A stretch of DNA of 23,466 nucleotides from the NCBI GenBank assembly GCA_031422315.1, contig JANOQN010000013.1, positions 1 to 23,466 on the forward strand, written 5' to 3'. The notes below the pieces were generated by a model. That model saw only the letters and a program-made list of their open reading frames with translations. It did no database searches and was not told the origin of the DNA. Position 1 is the first letter of the stretch; the number at the start of each line of letters is the position of its first letter. This DNA comes from JANNYA01 sp031422315. Its GTDB lineage: Bacteria > Pseudomonadota > Gammaproteobacteria > Xanthomonadales > SZUA-5. This document shows, one piece after another, positions 23,416 through 23,466 of the stretch. The translations under genes were made by a program, and so were the position numbers.

Positions 23416-23466
23416 TCAAGAGAGTTTCACCACGCCAAGTCGATCAAAGTAGCTAATCGGTAGCGC
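23416..23466 (-). CDS. C-terminus of the group II intron reverse transcriptase/maturase (partial)
   Basis: From the window edge the minus strand reads 16 codons, ALPISYFDRLGVVKLS, then TGA at 23416-23418. The ending S-YFDRLGV is typical of intron-encoded reverse transcriptases, and the frame stops 12 bases before domain V, the usual arrangement. The rest of the protein, including its RT motifs, lies outside the window, so intactness cannot be judged. Confidence 0.75.
   Translation of the reverse strand, partial: ALPISYFDRLGVVKLS

Larger units (their letters stand above)
23327..23466 (-). mobile_element. 3' end of a group II intron (continues past the window edge)
   Basis: Reading the minus strand from the window edge, the end of a reverse-transcriptase reading frame is followed by a canonical domain V and domain VI, and the intron probably ends in CCCGAT at 23327. 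The domain V-VI text (ACCGCCGGA...TCCGGTGGTGTGGGAGG) is typical of bacterial class C-like group II introns, which usually insert just after terminator hairpins. The intron lies in the same orientation as, and upstream of, lemA. The 161 bases between its 3' end and the lemA start (23166-23326) hold the -10 box and no gene. Confidence 0.85.

Overview
The window looks like the chromosome of a gammaproteobacterium, probably close to the Xanthomonadales. That placement rests on a FadE-type acyl-CoA dehydrogenase that is collinear with E. coli FadE as I remember it, a cox assembly row of SURF1 / SCO-like protein / ctaA / ctaB next to DUF2909 and cytochrome c5 genes, a YajD-type HNH protein, and an exported enzyme ending in a 'VFANGFE' tail. 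The placement is an inference. Most genes have moderate GC, but the block at about 10.9-15.1 kb is clearly more GC-rich.

Layout. (1) 1-372: tail of an unidentified gene, then a C- and G-rich inverted-repeat stretch. (2) 373-4726, minus strand: a tight five-gene row of glycosyltransferase 2, DegT-type sugar aminotransferase, TauD/TfdA-type 2-oxoglutarate oxygenase, aldo/keto reductase and a four-helix membrane protein. This is probably a glycan or small-metabolite tailoring cluster. (3) 4824-5192: YajD-like HNH protein, followed by CCCGCGAAAGCGGG-type repeats and a small exported protein. (4) 5783-10227: cytochrome c5, DUF2909, then the plus-strand oxidase assembly operon surf1 / cysteine-free SCO-like / ctaA / ctaB. 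(5) 10496-10705: CsbD-like stress protein.

(6) 10876-15115: a GC-rich tripartite drug-efflux operon (MFS pump, HlyD/EmrA adaptor, NodT outer-membrane factor) joined by ATGA and GTGA overlaps. The adaptor has an in-frame TAG that removes its last 35 residues. Just downstream (15215-15298) is an 84-bp, 87%-identical copy of the 3' end of ctaB, the gene that flanks the block on the other side. Seven of the nine changed codons are synonymous. This looks like a recombination scar in which a foreign segment arrived with a fragment of a related species' ctaB. A tandem 14-bp repeat lies exactly at that junction.

(7) 15389-18208: a large exported pectate-lyase-like beta-helix protein with an inserted carbohydrate-binding-like domain and a golvesin-like C-terminal domain. 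(8) 18333-21736, minus strand: fadE overlapped by an upstream alpha/beta hydrolase. (9) 21930-23165, minus strand: lemA and an exported partner. (10) 23327-23466, minus strand: the 3' end of a group II intron, with domain VI, a 34-nt domain V and the last 16 codons of its reverse transcriptase. The rest lies beyond the window.

No tRNA, rRNA, CRISPR array or complete insertion sequence was seen.
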